Shown in pieces: positions 50,739 through 58,840 of a DNA stretch of 64,000 nucleotides. The DNA is taken from IMG/VR virus record IMGVR_UViG_3300031703_000002, positions 1 to 64,000 of that record; one strand, given 5' to 3'. Position numbers and translations under genes: made by a program. Source of the stretch: a virus. A model generated the notes under the pieces. It did no database searches. It was given only the letters and a program-made list of their open reading frames with translations, and was not told the DNA's origin. Each line of letters starts with the position of its first letter. Position 1 is the first letter of the stretch.

Positions 50739-51695
50739 ATGAAATCAGTAAATCAACTCTTTACAGAGAAATACAGACCATCGACATTAGATGAACTAAT
50801 ATTACCAGAAAGGGTAATGTCAAAATTCAACGATGGCCTTGTCCAGAATATGTTATTTGCAGGATCACCAGGAACTGGTAAGACATCTTGCGCAAAAGCA
50901 ATCGTCAATCAATTTAAACTACCGTATTTGTATATCAATGCATCTACAGATACTTCAGTTGATGTGATTAGAACCAGAATTACAGATTTCTGTTCTACTG
51001 TTTCAATCATGGATGAGCCGGGAATGTTTAAGGTGGTTATATTAGATGAGGTCGATGGAGTATCGGATCAATTCTTTAAAGCACTTCGTGCAACTATGGA
51101 AACATTCTCTTCAAATTCAAGATTTATTGCAACTTGTAATTACATTAATAAATTACCAGATCCAATTCTTAGTCGTTTTGAAGTTATCGATTTTGATTTT
51201 GATAAAGCAGAAGAAACAGAACTAACAAAGAAATATATCAAGAGAGTATATGAAATTTGTGGTAAAGAAGGTATGACAATTGAAAAACCAGCATTGGTTG
51301 AATTTGTTAAACGTAACTTTCCAGATTTAAGAACTACTCTTAATAAACTACAGGGATATAAAACACAAGGTACTACCAATATCACAGCGGTGGATGTGAA
51401 GAAGTTCAATTCAGTTTATAAAGATGTATTTGAATTAATCTTTAACGAGACAGATCCTGCTAAAAACTACCAAGCATTAGTAGGAAATTATGCAAATAGA
51501 GTAGATGATGTACTACAAACATTGGGTGCAGAATTCATCGAGTATATTCAGCAGGAAAAAGGACAATATATAAAACATATACCATCTATTATCATAACAG
51601 TTGCAAAACACCAAGCACAAAGGACTCATGTAATTGATCCTGTAATAACGATGTTAAGCTGTGTATATGAAATACAAAGTATAATTAATTCATAA
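50739..51695 (+). CDS. gp44: clamp loader large subunit gp44 (AAA+ ATPase)
   Basis: The start was moved from 50643 to 50739 (MKSVNQLFTEKYRP), which gives 318 residues, equal to T4 gp44 (319), and avoids overlap with the minus-strand gene and promoter. Motifs are TEKYRPSTLDELILP at the N-terminus, Walker A FAGSPGTGKTS, Walker B VVILDEVDGV, sensor 1 FIATCNYINKLP and the SRF motif (LSRFEVIDF). With the gp62-type subunit it opens gp45 onto primed DNA. Confidence 0.92.
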   Translation: MKSVNQLFTEKYRPSTLDELILPERVMSKFNDGLVQNMLFAGSPGTGKTSCAKAIVNQFKLPYLYINASTDTSVDVIRTRITDFCSTVSIMDEPGMFKVVILDEVDGVSDQFFKALRATMETFSSNSRFIATCNYINKLPDPILSRFEVIDFDFDKAEETELTKKYIKRVYEICGKEGMTIEKPALVEFVKRNFPDLRTTLNKLQGYKTQGTTNITAVDVKKFNSVYKDVFELIFNETDPAKNYQALVGNYANRVDDVLQTLGAEFIEYIQQEKGQYIKHIPSIIITVAKHQAQRTHVIDPVITMLSCVYEIQSIINS

Positions 51696-51741
51696 TAATT
51701 AATAATAGTCATAGTATTAGACTAAGTAAAGAAATAAAAAT

Positions 51742-53013
51742 ATGAAAGTGGGAAAACACACACTATTGATCGACGGAAACTATTTTGTATTCAGTAGGCT
51801 TTTTGTTTTACCAAAACCTAAAACAGGACAACTGTTAGGCGATGATAAACAAAAGTCTCAGTTTATGAGAAAGTTAGCCATTGACTTTGCATCAGAGATG
51901 CGAAAGTTAAAAATGTTTGTAGATGACGTGGTTTTGACAGTAGATTCAAAATCATGGCGTAAAGACCTTTATCCAGAAGCGGATTATAAGGGTACAAGAA
52001 CACAAAGCAGCAGTGTAAACTGGACTGCAGTATATTCAGTATATGAAGAATTTCAAAAGATTCTTGAAGCTAAAGGCGTTACAGTACATCAAATACAAGG
52101 AGCAGAAGCAGATGATGTTATTTTCGGATGGTCAACTGCACTTAATAATAGAGGTAAATCATGTTTAGTATGGTCAGGTGATAGAGATCTTATCCAATTG
52201 GTTAATTACTCTAAAACTAACGATGCGCACACATTGTGGTATTACAATACTAAAAAGTCTTTGTATGCATATGAAGGTTTTGAAAGAGACATGGAAGATT
52301 CAGTAACTGGATCAATGGACAATGATGATTTCCTTTTTAATATGGGAGGTGCAAGTTTAGCCAGAGATTCATACCAAAATAGTGTATTAAAATGGATCAA
52401 AGATCTTAAAATAAACATAACAGAAGTTGATTGTGATAGATTTATTTTCAACAAGATTTTAATAGGTGATAAATCTGATAATATACCATCAGTAGTTACT
52501 TGGCAAAAAGAAATGAAAAATGGTAAGCTTAGAACTTATTCAATCACTGAGAAATCAGCAGATATTATTTATGATCAGTTTGTTAAAGAATTAGATAATT
52601 TCACAATTGAGTACTTGTTTAATCAAGATTCTAGAAACAATTTAGTAGATATTATTTACAGAGTTATCGGACACAGTACATCAACATTGATTAAAGCATC
52701 TCTTGCTAATAATATAGCATTAATGTTATTACATATCAAAACTATTCCAGATTCGATTCAGCGTGCAATTTATGATGCAATTGATAAAGATTGGGAAGGA
52801 GCACTAGAAAAACCAGAACAATTCATGGATATGGAAAAGATCTTAGAAGGAACATCTTGGTTAGAAGATAAAGGTGGGTTTGGTCCAGATGCATTTGCAG
52901 GTATGGATATTCCAAAAGAAAAAACAGTTAAGGCAGCTCCTATGAAATTAGTTGGTAAAAAGACTGACACTTATAAAGAGCCAACGAATGCACCTAGCAA
53001 AAAATTATTCTAA
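51742..53013 (+). CDS. rnh: RNase H / 5'-3' exonuclease (FEN family)
   Basis: The 423-residue protein has FEN/T4 RNase H motifs: LLIDGNYFVFSRLF, VVLTVDSKSWRKDLYPEADYKG, QIQGAEADDVIFGW, VWSGDRDLIQLV and ILIGDKSDNIPSV. It removes RNA primers from Okazaki fragments. It is longer than T4 RNase H (305): an extra domain and a Pro/Lys-rich tail ending APSKKLF extend the C-terminus, possibly a clamp-binding peptide. It sits in an operon with the clamp loader genes. Confidence 0.9.
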   Translation: MKVGKHTLLIDGNYFVFSRLFVLPKPKTGQLLGDDKQKSQFMRKLAIDFASEMRKLKMFVDDVVLTVDSKSWRKDLYPEADYKGTRTQSSSVNWTAVYSVYEEFQKILEAKGVTVHQIQGAEADDVIFGWSTALNNRGKSCLVWSGDRDLIQLVNYSKTNDAHTLWYYNTKKSLYAYEGFERDMEDSVTGSMDNDDFLFNMGGASLARDSYQNSVLKWIKDLKINITEVDCDRFIFNKILIGDKSDNIPSVVTWQKEMKNGKLRTYSITEKSADIIYDQFVKELDNFTIEYLFNQDSRNNLVDIIYRVIGHSTSTLIKASLANNIALMLLHIKTIPDSIQRAIYDAIDKDWEGALEKPEQFMDMEKILEGTSWLEDKGGFGPDAFAGMDIPKEKTVKAAPMKLVGKKTDTYKEPTNAPSKKLF

Positions 53014-53189
53014 TGACGCACGAAGATCTTACAGATATCGAACTTATATTAATAGAAGCAAACGCTTATAACTTAAGAGATGAAGTTAAAGAACTTGCTG
53101 TTGAATTAATAGATAAATATAAGAGCCTTTTAGAAAAAGATGCATATGCGATTGCATTTAAACGAACAACCACAATACTCAACATATAA
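53013..53189 (+). CDS. small hypothetical protein
   Basis: The 58-codon ORF begins at an ATG that overlaps the rnh stop (TAATG at 53011-53015) and ends five bases before the next gene. The product is a helical, acidic peptide (IELILIEANAYNLRDEV; LAVELIDKYKSLLEKD). Stop-start overlap indicates coupling to rnh. Function is unknown. Confidence 0.6.
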   Translation: MTHEDLTDIELILIEANAYNLRDEVKELAVELIDKYKSLLEKDAYAIAFKRTTTILNI

Positions 53190-53194
53190 ACAAT

Positions 53195-53623
53195 ATGCTA
53201 GACGAAACTAAACTATTTGATTTTGTGAAAATTATGTTCACGAAACCAGATCAATATAACAATATTAAAAATCATGCAAAGAAACGTCATCATTTTATGA
53301 TCAATCGCTTCTTTGCAATTAAATATCCTGCGAACGCAAATATGTTTAATCTAAATGGTATAAACGGCGGCAACGTGGTTCAATCATGGGCAATGGTAGC
53401 ACAAAGATTTAAAGGTGTTCCTGGATGGTTTTATACAAAGACCAAAAAAGCACCGAAAATACAGCTAGATAAATATACTCCATCAGAAGCTGCAGTTAGT
53501 TTTTTCTTATTAAAAAATGAAATTGGGCTGCGTGAATTCAATGAATTGAAAATACATGCAAAGGCAGAACTGTTTAATGATTTAAAAAATATAGAAAGAC
53601 AACAAGATGTTTATAGAAAATAG
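53195..53623 (+). CDS. clamp loader small subunit gp62-like protein (candidate)
   Basis: The 142-residue protein starts LFDFVKIMFTKPDQYN and contains RHHFMINRFFAIKYP. This resembles, as I recall them, marine T4-like gp62 proteins, which begin with FDFV..I..TK and have a P/H-F-M-V/I-N-R segment. gp62 bridges the gp44 tetramer in the clamp loader. The gene lies downstream of gp44 and rnh in the same transcription unit, which supports the call. It overlaps the next ORF by 17 bases. Confidence 0.5.
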   Translation: MLDETKLFDFVKIMFTKPDQYNNIKNHAKKRHHFMINRFFAIKYPANANMFNLNGINGGNVVQSWAMVAQRFKGVPGWFYTKTKKAPKIQLDKYTPSEAAVSFFLLKNEIGLREFNELKIHAKAELFNDLKNIERQQDVYRK

Positions 53624-54257
53624 AGATATTTTTACAGAGGTTATTGATATTACGCTATATAAATACAATTCTATAGATGTTAAATTGTGGGGTTTAATTC
53701 AGCGCAGTATTAATACTAAAAGAATAACAACAGATTCGTATTTGATATCAGTAGATGACATGAGTGAATTTATTAATAAATGGTTTGCGTCAGATGTTAG
53801 TAGATTTCAATCGGTTAATGAAGTATCAATACACAAAGAAGCGACTTCTATTTATTTTATTTGGCAAATGTTGAATAATATAAAAAATTTAACTTGGATT
53901 AAAGTAACTTTAAACAAGAATTTGAGTTATAGTAGAATAGTAAATATTGATCAGATTAAAACAATTAAGTATAATATTAAAACAATTAGAGGATCTCTAA
54001 GGCTCTTTGATTTATTTGATACTCGTGAATTAAACATAACTAATGACATATTAGAGCGTTGTAAACTATTATCAAATAATCAAATGTACAGTGTATTTAA
54101 GTTAAAGAAGTTCATGACGATTCTTGATATGTATTTGACAGATGATTCTGCGAACGAAACATTCGGTGTCATAAATGCAATAATTCAAAAATTAGAGCCA
54201 TTTGAAGCAGATGATCCAGAAATACTTTTAATAACGGATAGAAATTCTGATATATAA
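53607..54257 (+). CDS. hypothetical protein at the end of the clamp-loader operon
   Basis: The 216-residue protein overlaps the gp62-like gene by 17 bases, so it is translationally coupled to it. It is mostly helical with hydrophobic residues spread evenly (KLWGLIQRSINTKRI; FMTILDMYLTDDSA) and no Cys-rich or membrane motif. The last codons NSDI-stop create a late box for the following virion gene. It could be a replication accessory or a neck protein (gp13 would be expected near here), but neither is supported by a motif. Confidence 0.6.
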   Translation: MFIENRDIFTEVIDITLYKYNSIDVKLWGLIQRSINTKRITTDSYLISVDDMSEFINKWFASDVSRFQSVNEVSIHKEATSIYFIWQMLNNIKNLTWIKVTLNKNLSYSRIVNIDQIKTIKYNIKTIRGSLRLFDLFDTRELNITNDILERCKLLSNNQMYSVFKLKKFMTILDMYLTDDSANETFGVINAIIQKLEPFEADDPEILLITDRNSDI

Positions 54258-54260
54258 TAA
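54249..54260 (+). promoter_or_regulatory. late promoter GATATATAATAA at the stop of the upstream gene
   Basis: The element overlaps the last two codons and stop of the gene ending at 54257 and lies 26 bases before the ATG at 54287. Confidence 0.55.
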
Positions 54261-54286
54261 AAATAAGACTTGTAGTCATTACGTTA

Positions 54287-56236
54287 ATGGTAAATAACTT
54301 TACATCAGATCAAATAGGCGATGCATTCCTCGCTAAATTAATTACTCCATATGAAAATGTCACTGACATTAATTCATGGAACATAATAGCAGGTGTAAAT
54401 ACTCCTAATACGGTAGGTACTTTAGCAATGACAGCGGGTGACTCTATTGTAGTTGGAAATCTTACTAATCTTGATTTAACAACTGGTGATAAAATAATAG
54501 TAGGAAATACAGAATTCGAAGTAGCATTTATTATTAATGCATTTACATTTACAGTAGTAACACCTCCGATATTTACAGGAACAGCACTTCAATTTTACAA
54601 ACCACTGGATGCTAATAACTCATTTGATTATGAATTCAAATGGTCACAAGAGCCATTGAACAGTGATGGTGGTATCATGTCAGAGTACGCACCACTGAAC
54701 ATTACAAATGGAGCTGCAGATTTATTAGGTCTTGTATTTGATCCTCTTAAACCACTTTGGATTACTGTTAGATTTACTGTTAATAGATTATCAACAGCAC
54801 ATTCGTTATCATTATTAAGTATTACTTTTAATTTAGAAACAGTAGAAGGCGTAATAGTATCATGTCCACAATATTGTACTGATTGTACAGATCCAGCAGC
54901 AATGAATGGATGTGCAAATATTACGGTAGAATGTTCTGAAAATTTATTTGATCCATATGCTTTACAAAAGCCTACGAATTTATATAAACAACTATCTGAT
55001 GTATCAACTAATATATTTGGACACAAGGTCAAATACTTTAGAGTAGAACCTGATAAAAGATCAAGTGACGTTATATTAATGGAGTATTCACTTTATAATG
55101 TAAAAGAAAACAAGGAGATCAAGATAATGGTACCTGATAACGAAATGCCATCTAATGAATTTAGATTTGACATATATGGAATGGGTTTCGAAGATTTTGA
55201 AATTCATATAACATCAGCCCAATTTGAAGCAGCTTTCGGTACAGGAAAACAACCTAGAATGAGAGATTACTTGTACTTTCCACTTAATAATAGAATGTAT
55301 GAAGTTAGTGGCGTATCATTTGCAGATGAATTTAATTTGACAACAACATATTGGAGAGTATTACTTAAGAAGTACGAAGATAGAACAAGTACAATACATA
55401 CTGATGATACAACAGAGACAGCTCTTACAGATTTAGTAACAGGCTTAGATGAAGTATTTGGAGAACAAGTACAAGAAGAATATACAAAAGTTACAAAGCC
55501 AGAACAATATCAAACAGTATTCACCGAGGTTGGTGATGGAACTAGAGATAGAATTCACAATGGCCTAAGTATATTAGATACTGAGATCAGAAACAAATGG
55601 ACTATAGTTAGTAAAAATGCATACGATCTTAGTAGTATTAAAGATATTGGAATAGAAGCGTTAGTTTACAAAAGAAAATCAGTATTGGCAGCAGATTCCA
55701 ATTTAGCAGTTACAGTATGGTTTAAACCTAACTTAACAGTAACAAATCCAAGTGCAACCATATTAGATGGTTTAATTAACGATAAAGGTTTAAAGATAAC
55801 AACATCCAACGATGCAGTGTCTGTTCAAATAAACAACGATGTACATCAATTTACATATGATACACCAGTTGCTTCAGATGCATGGTATGGATTAGTATTC
55901 AATTTAAATAACAAATATAATAAAATATCAACAACTGTATTTAAGTTAGAGCCTGGTAATAATTTATTACCAAGTAATACAACACAGAACAGTATCACGA
56001 AGATATTAGATGAAACCAAATCTATAGCGTCATATGGATGGTCAACTAGTAAACAATATGCTCTTATGCCAGGACAATTAAAACTGACTAATATAAGAAT
56101 GTTTACAAAACCAATTGAAGCTGAACAAAGACTTAATATATTGCAACAATACATTGTCAGAGATAATCACCTTGCAACTATTATAGATAACGCAATACCT
56201 TCGATCCAACTGAGACGCTACAATCAAAACAGATAA
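54287..56236 (+). CDS. neck-type (gp14-like) protein with C-terminal LamG-like domain
   Basis: The 649-residue virion protein has an N-terminal beta-rich domain, a cysteine cluster (about 200-220, PQYCTDCTDPAAMNGC) and a middle domain with DYLYFPLNNRMYEVSGV and TTYWRVLLKKYEDR, similar in style to the gp14 neck protein of T4-like phages. The last 180 residues (about 460-640) resemble a concanavalin/LamG-like jelly roll (LAVTVWFKPN; SDAWYGLVFNLNN; LTNIRMFTKPI). Location just before gp16-gp19 agrees with T4 order (13-14-15-16-17). The LamG-like part may bind sugars. The gp14 call is tentative. Confidence 0.55.
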   Translation: MVNNFTSDQIGDAFLAKLITPYENVTDINSWNIIAGVNTPNTVGTLAMTAGDSIVVGNLTNLDLTTGDKIIVGNTEFEVAFIINAFTFTVVTPPIFTGTALQFYKPLDANNSFDYEFKWSQEPLNSDGGIMSEYAPLNITNGAADLLGLVFDPLKPLWITVRFTVNRLSTAHSLSLLSITFNLETVEGVIVSCPQYCTDCTDPAAMNGCANITVECSENLFDPYALQKPTNLYKQLSDVSTNIFGHKVKYFRVEPDKRSSDVILMEYSLYNVKENKEIKIMVPDNEMPSNEFRFDIYGMGFEDFEIHITSAQFEAAFGTGKQPRMRDYLYFPLNNRMYEVSGVSFADEFNLTTTYWRVLLKKYEDRTSTIHTDDTTETALTDLVTGLDEVFGEQVQEEYTKVTKPEQYQTVFTEVGDGTRDRIHNGLSILDTEIRNKWTIVSKNAYDLSSIKDIGIEALVYKRKSVLAADSNLAVTVWFKPNLTVTNPSATILDGLINDKGLKITTSNDAVSVQINNDVHQFTYDTPVASDAWYGLVFNLNNKYNKISTTVFKLEPGNNLLPSNTTQNSITKILDETKSIASYGWSTSKQYALMPGQLKLTNIRMFTKPIEAEQRLNILQQYIVRDNHLATIIDNAIPSIQLRRYNQNR

Positions 56237-56254
56237 GCGTATCCAAGATAGGTT

Positions 56255-56263
56255 GATATATAA
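56255..56263 (+). promoter_or_regulatory. late promoter GATATATAA before the terminase genes
   Basis: An exact late box lies 17 bases before the gp16 ATG at 56281; a second TATAAATAA follows at 56266-56274. Confidence 0.58.
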
Positions 56264-56280
56264 CCTATAAATAATAATTT

Positions 56281-56946
56281 ATGAGCGAAGAAAAGAAAAA
56301 GAATATATCTGAACAAGCGGATCAAATTCGCCAAGAGTTAGATGACTTGATAGGAAATACAGGAATGATGGATGTAGAAACAGATCCAGTCGACCTTCCA
56401 ATTAAACAACCACGCACAGATTCAGTGCCTCGTGTTAGTTATGTTGAATTAAAATCAGCAGCAACTAAAAAGGCACAGAAAACAATAACAGCTCTTATGA
56501 AATTTTATCTCGATGCAGATATTATTGAAAGAGATGAATATATTAGAGCCAAAAAAGAAATGGATGAGATGACTATGTCGTCTTTGATCTATCAACTACA
56601 AGCTGGCGAGAGAGCATTAACTACACTTTTACAAACAATTGACGATGGTGAATTAGCACCAAGAATGTTTGAAGTTCTTGCAACTTTACAAAAATCAATG
56701 TTAGATATTATTAAATCGCAGACAATGTATTTAATGGCTTCAGAAGAATCTACTAAAAGAATTGCTCGTGATATAGAAATCTATAGAAAAAGAGACGATG
56801 TAAAAGAAATAGAAAGTTCTGGTGGAAACACAAAGGATAAGAATATACAAAGAGGTACGAAGGATCTAATGTCTGCAATTCAAAAGGGTATTAAAAGTAG
56901 TACTGAAGAAAGCGACATAGAAGACATAGAAATTACAGAAGAATAA
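56281..56946 (+). CDS. gp16: terminase small subunit gp16
   Basis: The 221-residue, mostly helical protein precedes the terminase large subunit by one base. It has an acidic N-terminus, a coiled-coil centre (KKAQKTITALMKFYLDADII; SSLIYQLQAGERALTTLL) and an acidic C-terminus, as in ring-forming small terminases. It recognises the concatemer and stimulates gp17. T4 gp16 is 164 residues, so this one has extra tails. The call depends on context and overall form. Confidence 0.75.
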   Translation: MSEEKKKNISEQADQIRQELDDLIGNTGMMDVETDPVDLPIKQPRTDSVPRVSYVELKSAATKKAQKTITALMKFYLDADIIERDEYIRAKKEMDEMTMSSLIYQLQAGERALTTLLQTIDDGELAPRMFEVLATLQKSMLDIIKSQTMYLMASEESTKRIARDIEIYRKRDDVKEIESSGGNTKDKNIQRGTKDLMSAIQKGIKSSTEESDIEDIEITEE

Positions 56947-56947
56947 A

Positions 56948-58780
56948 ATGGCAAACGATTCATACGTCGGTGATAATAAATGGATACCAAAGGACGAGAG
57001 CGATGTAGATTCAGGCAAAATTGTTTGGTCTACTAAACAAGTTGACGATCTTATGGTTGCAATGGATCAAGGTTTTAGACCTAAAGTTGCTATGCCATTT
57101 TATGAGGGTAAAACATTCCTAAAAAAAGGTAATCTAGTATTTGAATATACTGATGAAGAAATAAGTGAGTTAGCAAAGTGTGCTACTGACATTGTCCATT
57201 TTGCAGAAACATACGCAGTTGTAATGACTGATAATGGTATTCAACAAGTAAAGCTTAGAGAATATCAAAAGACAATGTTGAGAAACTTTCAAGAAGAAAG
57301 ATTCAATATTGTATTAGCATCACGTCAGATGGGTAAAACAGTTACCGCATCTATATTTAATGCATGGTACTTAATATTCAATACAGATAAGAACACATTA
57401 CTACTTGCCAATAAATCAGATTCAACAAAAGAAATTATAGATAAGGCGAAAGTTGTAGTTGAGAACGTTCCATTCTTTATGAAACCAGGTATCGTTAAAT
57501 ATGATGTAATGAATGTTAAGTGTGATAATGGTTGTAGATTAGTAGGACAAGCTACCACAGCGAAAGCAGGTATTGGTTTTACAATTCATAATCTATATCT
57601 TGATGAGTTTGCACATATTCACCCAACGATTGTGGATGCGTTCTATGAGAATGTTTATCCAACGTTATCAGCATCTAAGGTATCTCGTATTACAATAACA
57701 TCAACGCCTAATGGATTTAATAAATTCTATCAAATATATGCGGCAGCAGATAGAGGCGAAAACGAATATAAGCCAATGCGAATTGACTGGTGGGAACATC
57801 CAGACAGAGATGATGCATGGTATGAAAGAGAACTTGGAAATTTAGGTTCTATAGAAGCATTTAATAGACAGTACGGAAATGAATTCGTTTCATCTTCTAA
57901 TCTATTATTAGATCCTATTGATTTAAAGAAAATGCGAAAGCGAGTACAGAAATATGTACACCATGATTTTGAAATATTTGATGACACAGGAATAGATACA
58001 AATGGTTTTTTATTATTTGATCCAACATTCGACATAGAAACAGTACAAGATAAAGATAAATTCTGGGTATTTTCTGTAGATATTGCAGAAGGAAACGGAG
58101 GAGATCATTCAGTTATTAATATATTTGAATTAATACCGATGTCTGTTGGTGAAATAGAAGCACAATTGAATCCAGGTGCAATGTATGATTTCTTTAAATT
58201 AAATCAGATAGGGATATTCAGGTCCAACGAACATGTCATTGAAGATTTTGCTAAAGTACTTTATATCTTAGCATGTGATATCTTTTATAATGAGAATGTT
58301 AAGATGATCGTAGAATACAACACATATGGGTCTATATTATTCCAATACTTAAGATCTGTATTCCCGCAAAGAAATGATTTTGATGATGATATGGTAGTTA
58401 AGTTTAGACATAGACATGATTCTAAGACTTTAAAACATGGACTTAAAATTAAATCAGATAATAAAGCTATATTTTGTCAGAATTTTTCAAAACTGTATAA
58501 AATAAATAGGATAAATATAACAGATGAAACGACTATAAACGAAGCAAGTCTTTTTGGTGGTTTACCAAGAGGCGGGTATGGAGCTCAAATGGGAAATGAC
58601 GATGCAGTCATGACAGTTATAAGTTCTACTGAGTTTTTTAACACAACTGATTATGCAGATTGTGTAGAAGAACTTCTAGATTTTATAGATCCAGACATTC
58701 ACGATAAGATGGAGATGGTATTATATAAAGATAATAAATCCGATGGAGATTTACAATATGACATATATGACCTGATCTAA
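56948..58780 (+). CDS. gp17: terminase large subunit gp17
   Basis: At 610 residues it equals T4 gp17. The ATPase domain has ASRQMGKTVTAS (Walker A, SRQMGKT 125-131), LYLDEFAHIH (Walker B) and ITSTPNGFNKFY (coupling motif). The RNase H-like nuclease domain has FSVDIAEGNGGDHS with the first catalytic Asp, VEYNTYGS, and a final GNDDAVM. It cuts and translocates DNA into the head through the portal. Confidence 0.95.
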   Translation: MANDSYVGDNKWIPKDESDVDSGKIVWSTKQVDDLMVAMDQGFRPKVAMPFYEGKTFLKKGNLVFEYTDEEISELAKCATDIVHFAETYAVVMTDNGIQQVKLREYQKTMLRNFQEERFNIVLASRQMGKTVTASIFNAWYLIFNTDKNTLLLANKSDSTKEIIDKAKVVVENVPFFMKPGIVKYDVMNVKCDNGCRLVGQATTAKAGIGFTIHNLYLDEFAHIHPTIVDAFYENVYPTLSASKVSRITITSTPNGFNKFYQIYAAADRGENEYKPMRIDWWEHPDRDDAWYERELGNLGSIEAFNRQYGNEFVSSSNLLLDPIDLKKMRKRVQKYVHHDFEIFDDTGIDTNGFLLFDPTFDIETVQDKDKFWVFSVDIAEGNGGDHSVINIFELIPMSVGEIEAQLNPGAMYDFFKLNQIGIFRSNEHVIEDFAKVLYILACDIFYNENVKMIVEYNTYGSILFQYLRSVFPQRNDFDDDMVVKFRHRHDSKTLKHGLKIKSDNKAIFCQNFSKLYKINRINITDETTINEASLFGGLPRGGYGAQMGNDDAVMTVISSTEFFNTTDYADCVEELLDFIDPDIHDKMEMVLYKDNKSDGDLQYDIYDLI

Positions 58781-58801
58781 ATAAATTTCGAAATAAGAGT
58801 A

Positions 58802-58810
58802 GATATATAA
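58802..58810 (+). promoter_or_regulatory. late promoter GATATATAA before the sheath gene
   Basis: An exact late box lies 30 bases before the gp18 ATG. Confidence 0.6.
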
Positions 58811-58840
58811 TAAAAGTAAAAAAACAAAAATAGAAAAATT

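Noticed and set aside
53607-54257. gp13 neck protein
   Set aside because: The position would fit, but it is coupled to the clamp-loader operon and no neck-protein pattern could be recognised, so it was left as hypothetical.
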